Of a DNA stretch of 64,000 bases, positions 61,495 through 64,000 are shown in pieces; the stretch's first letter is position 1, and the number at the start of each line of letters is the position of its first letter. Source of the stretch: Odontesthes bonariensis (taxonomy: Eukaryota; Chordata; Actinopteri; Atheriniformes; Atherinopsidae); contig NC_134510.1 in assembly GCF_027942865.1 (NCBI RefSeq), forward strand, positions 24,111,209-24,175,208, given 5' to 3'. Under the pieces are notes generated by a model, which was not told where the DNA came from, made no database searches, and saw only the letters and a program-made list of their open reading frames with translations. Both the position numbers and the translations under genes were made by a program.

Positions 61495-63928
61495 TTACTC
61501 GATCTGGCTGGTTTCCCTTTCAACAGAGGGTGGGCCCGGGCTGTTGGATGCACTGCTACGCGTCGAGTTAACCTTCCAACCAAACAGAGCTTCCTGTTGG
61601 ACAATGAGAGATTTTTGAGTTATGTAGAGTCAAGCAGATGAGACAGAGAAACAAGAGTGTGTTTTACTGACCTGTACAGAGACCATCCAGCCTCCAGGGG
61701 AGTCTGTCCCATGGGGCCTCAGTGTAGCAGCTGTTGAGATGCCAGTGTTAGTGCCCTGAGCTGAGCCCTGAGCTGAGCCCTGAGCTGAGCCCTGAGCTGA
61801 GCCCTGAGCTGAGCCCTGAGCTGAGCCCTGAGCTGAGCCCTGAGCTGAGCCCTGAGCTGAGCCCTGAGCTGAGCCCTGAGCTGAGCCCTGAGCTGAGCCC
61901 TGAGCTGAGCCCTGAGCTGAGCCCTGAGCTGAGCCCTGAGCTGAAGCTGCTTGTGGAGCTGGTGTTAAAGCTGCCGGGGTGCAAGCGGGAACAGTCTGCA
62001 AATTCTGAGCTGGCGCTGTGAGCGTTTCCTCCTCAATGGGCGTCTCTTGTGAGCCGCCCAGAACAGAAGAAGAGTTTGAAAGTGGTGGAACCGACCCAGA
62101 GATGGTACTTGGCGCTGGGCTGCACTCCCCTGAGGTGCAAGGGGGTGTGTGAGTGTGAGCATTTTTCTTCCTGCGGAGCGTGTCGATCCAGCTGGAGCTG
62201 TGTCTGGAGGCGAAGTTGGCCAGGGCCAAAGAGGAGAGCCTCATGTTTTTCCCTGAAGTGATCAGCTCTCCAAAACCCTCCTGGTGAGCGAAGGCGTAGC
62301 CTGACCTCCGGGAGCCCCCGCGGGCACCAAGGCGGCCCTCTGACACACTGCCCACACCACGCCAGACACCTCCGGCACTGCGACCTGCCAGCTTCCGTCT
62401 CTTCTGTCGCACCAACTGAGTGTAACGCACCTAAAGACAGATCAGAGGAGAGAAAAATGGACTTTATTTTTTAGGCTCTATCGGCATTTTATTATTAAAA
62501 AATATTAAGACTTTTATCTATCAAGACTCATTTATTTATTAGCTAATCTTATGTGCACTCCAAATTAAGTCAGTCACTACCTGATGCTCCATCTCATCGA
62601 AACTTAAACGTTTTCACACTTTACAGAAGCTACATGCACATTAGAAGACTTCCTCACATCACCATCATCAGCGGCTTCGGCTTACTGACTGATAGGGCCA
62701 AGCAGTGATCTTGAATTCAACTACTGAAAGCAACTGGGGTCATTAGGGTACACTGATTAAGTCAATATTTGCAGGGTATTTAAAGTACACGAGGCCTGTG
62801 ACGGTAAGCACGAACTCTTCAGCACACACACACACACTCATAGTTTTTACACATACAGTTAATCATTGGCTGCAGCCCGTTTCAAACTGACATACAAGGA
62901 AGACACTAACGCATGTTGCAATGAAGACCACGGACACATCAGTATTACAAATTTTGTGTTTTCTCACCGTGTCTGAGAGCTGAGGCTTGAGGTCCAGCTT
63001 GAGGAAGCGGAATGCCAAAACTGGAACTATACATATTGCTGTTGCCAACGCAATAGTTAACCACACGACTGGCTGCAATAATGTGTTCTGGGCACTACCT
63101 GTCCTCACAAACATTTACAGACACAAACACAAGAACATGTTTTTGAAATATGTAGTATATTTTACAATAAATAAATTTCAATATTTTGAAATTCTTTCAA
63201 ACTACAGTCAACACCAATTCCTGAATCGAATTATTGATCTTTGCTAGTAACCTACATTTCAGTTTATTGGTAAAATAAGTAATTACACTTATTATTATCT
63301 AATGTCAAACTTGGATGATACAGATTCTTTGAGAAAAATTCAATCCCACAACTTTAATAGCCACACTTGAGACACATGTGAGAGATTGTTAAGATAAAAA
63401 AAAGTTTAAGTTTGCGTTATAACGAAAAAACAGGGGACCAACCTACAAAGTGGAACTGATTGGGAAAGATCCTGAAAAGGGTCTGGCTGTGCAGGGCTAA
63501 CATGATGGTGAAATATATGCCCAGGGAGCCCCACACAAACACATGGTTGATAACTGTCCAAAAGCCAGTATCAAGAGCGATCTGTAAAAGCAAACAGACA
63601 TGTAAAAACGCAGCAGCAAACCACAGTCAAAAGCAGCAAACGGCGGCTGTGAGGAAAGCCAACACTCCCTGGATTCTCTCACCTGCACACTGACCACTAT
63701 AACCAGGGCTGTTGCTGTGGTGACCGCAAAGGTTTGGTAGTCGGCGAGGGGCACTCCATTGCTCTGACTGGCATTGGACAGCACGGCGTAGGGGACAAAG
63801 AAAAGCACCACTGACGTGTAGATACCCTGAGCGATGCAGATGAAAAACTCTCTCTTGTTGAAGAGGAGGTTGAGCTGCCCAGGCTCGTAAAGCTTAGGAT
63901 ACTCCAAGCTTCTCTGATCTGGAACATC
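61495..63928 (-). CDS. atp8b2: Phospholipid-transporting P4-ATPase ATP8B2, C-terminal exons (partial)
   Basis: Five minus-strand exons are visible: 63683-63928, 63443-63581, 62968-63098, 61672-62430 and 61495-61593, with TAA at 61495-61497; the rest lies beyond 64000. They code for the last four membrane spans and the cytosolic tail of a class-1 P4-ATPase, the catalytic subunit of a CDC50-dependent lipid flippase. Landmarks are YPKLYEPGQLNLLFNKREFF then ICIAQGIYTSVVLF, DTGFWTVINHVFVWGSLGIY, AQNTLLQPVVWLTIALATAI, KPQLSDTVRYTQLVRQKRRK and SRRSGYAFAHQEGFGELITS then GKNMRLSSLALANF. These agree with ATP8B2, and ATP8B2 adjoins IL6R in human. After SWIDTLRRKK, where mammalian ATP8B2 nearly ends, this protein continues for about 170 residues, including a SAQG repeat array, and ends in a separate last exon (EALFGWKVNSTRSS...ETSQIE). 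Confidence 0.92.
61753..61944. repeat. atp8b2: Perfect 12-bp coding minisatellite (16 units) in atp8b2
   Basis: The unit GCCCTGAGCTGA is repeated 16 times without a single mismatch over 192 bases. On the coding (minus) strand each unit gives Ser-Ala-Gln-Gly. Because 12 is a multiple of three, copy-number changes keep the reading frame. Confidence 0.97.
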
Positions 63929-64000
63929 CTGAATTTAGAGGGGAAGTGTGAGACCCGGCTTGCTAAAATAAGACTGTAGACAAATGGCTTGGTGGTTTGA

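Overview
This is eukaryotic DNA from a ray-finned (teleost) fish. The genes are split by GT/AG introns. The proteins are clear vertebrate orthologues, and the introns and spacers carry fish-type SINEs, LINE tails and short DNA transposons. No operon, CRISPR array or other prokaryotic feature is present.

Plus-strand half (1-30.2 kb): the last coding exons of an ecm1-like gene (1-738); pip5k1a (2288-11676, 16 coding exons, about 597 aa); psmd4 (17269-21575, 10 exons, 375 aa); and znf687 (23526-30152, 10 coding exons, about 1312 aa). Between pip5k1a and psmd4 lies a broken pentraxin (CRP/SAP-like) gene on the minus strand (about 14886-15310).

Minus-strand half (31.6-64 kb): otoa (43801 to 31980, about 28 coding exons, GPI-anchored otoancorin of the mesothelin family); riiad1 (46796 to 45552, 4 exons, 84 aa); il6r (59629 to 48615, 10 exons, 591 aa); and the 3' end of the P4-ATPase atp8b2 (63928 to 61495). 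znf687 and otoa converge tail to tail. Reading frames and splice phases were joined by hand. They close without a frame break for pip5k1a, psmd4, znf687, riiad1, il6r and the visible part of atp8b2. In otoa only two exons near 40.7-41.2 kb remain uncertain.

Ecm1, pip5k1a, psmd4, znf687, riiad1, il6r and atp8b2 all have human counterparts on 1q21, so the window is a conserved-synteny block. The exception is otoa, whose human gene lies on 16p12. The genes do not form one pathway: they cover extracellular matrix, PIP2 synthesis, proteasome ubiquitin receptor, zinc-finger transcription factor, inner-ear matrix attachment, an RIIa-domain protein, IL-6 signalling and lipid flipping.

The most unusual material is lineage-specific change on this conserved frame. 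An il6r Ig domain has about 125 extra residues between its two cysteines. An atp8b2 C-terminal tail contains a perfect 16 x 12 bp minisatellite coding for SAQG repeats. A 3.4 kb tandem composite repeat carrying antisense tRNA-Glu-like modules splits a LINE tail inside an il6r intron. A SINE insertion in otoa has its empty-site copy 3 kb away. A possible alternative last exon of pip5k1a is also present. I found no wholly new gene system.
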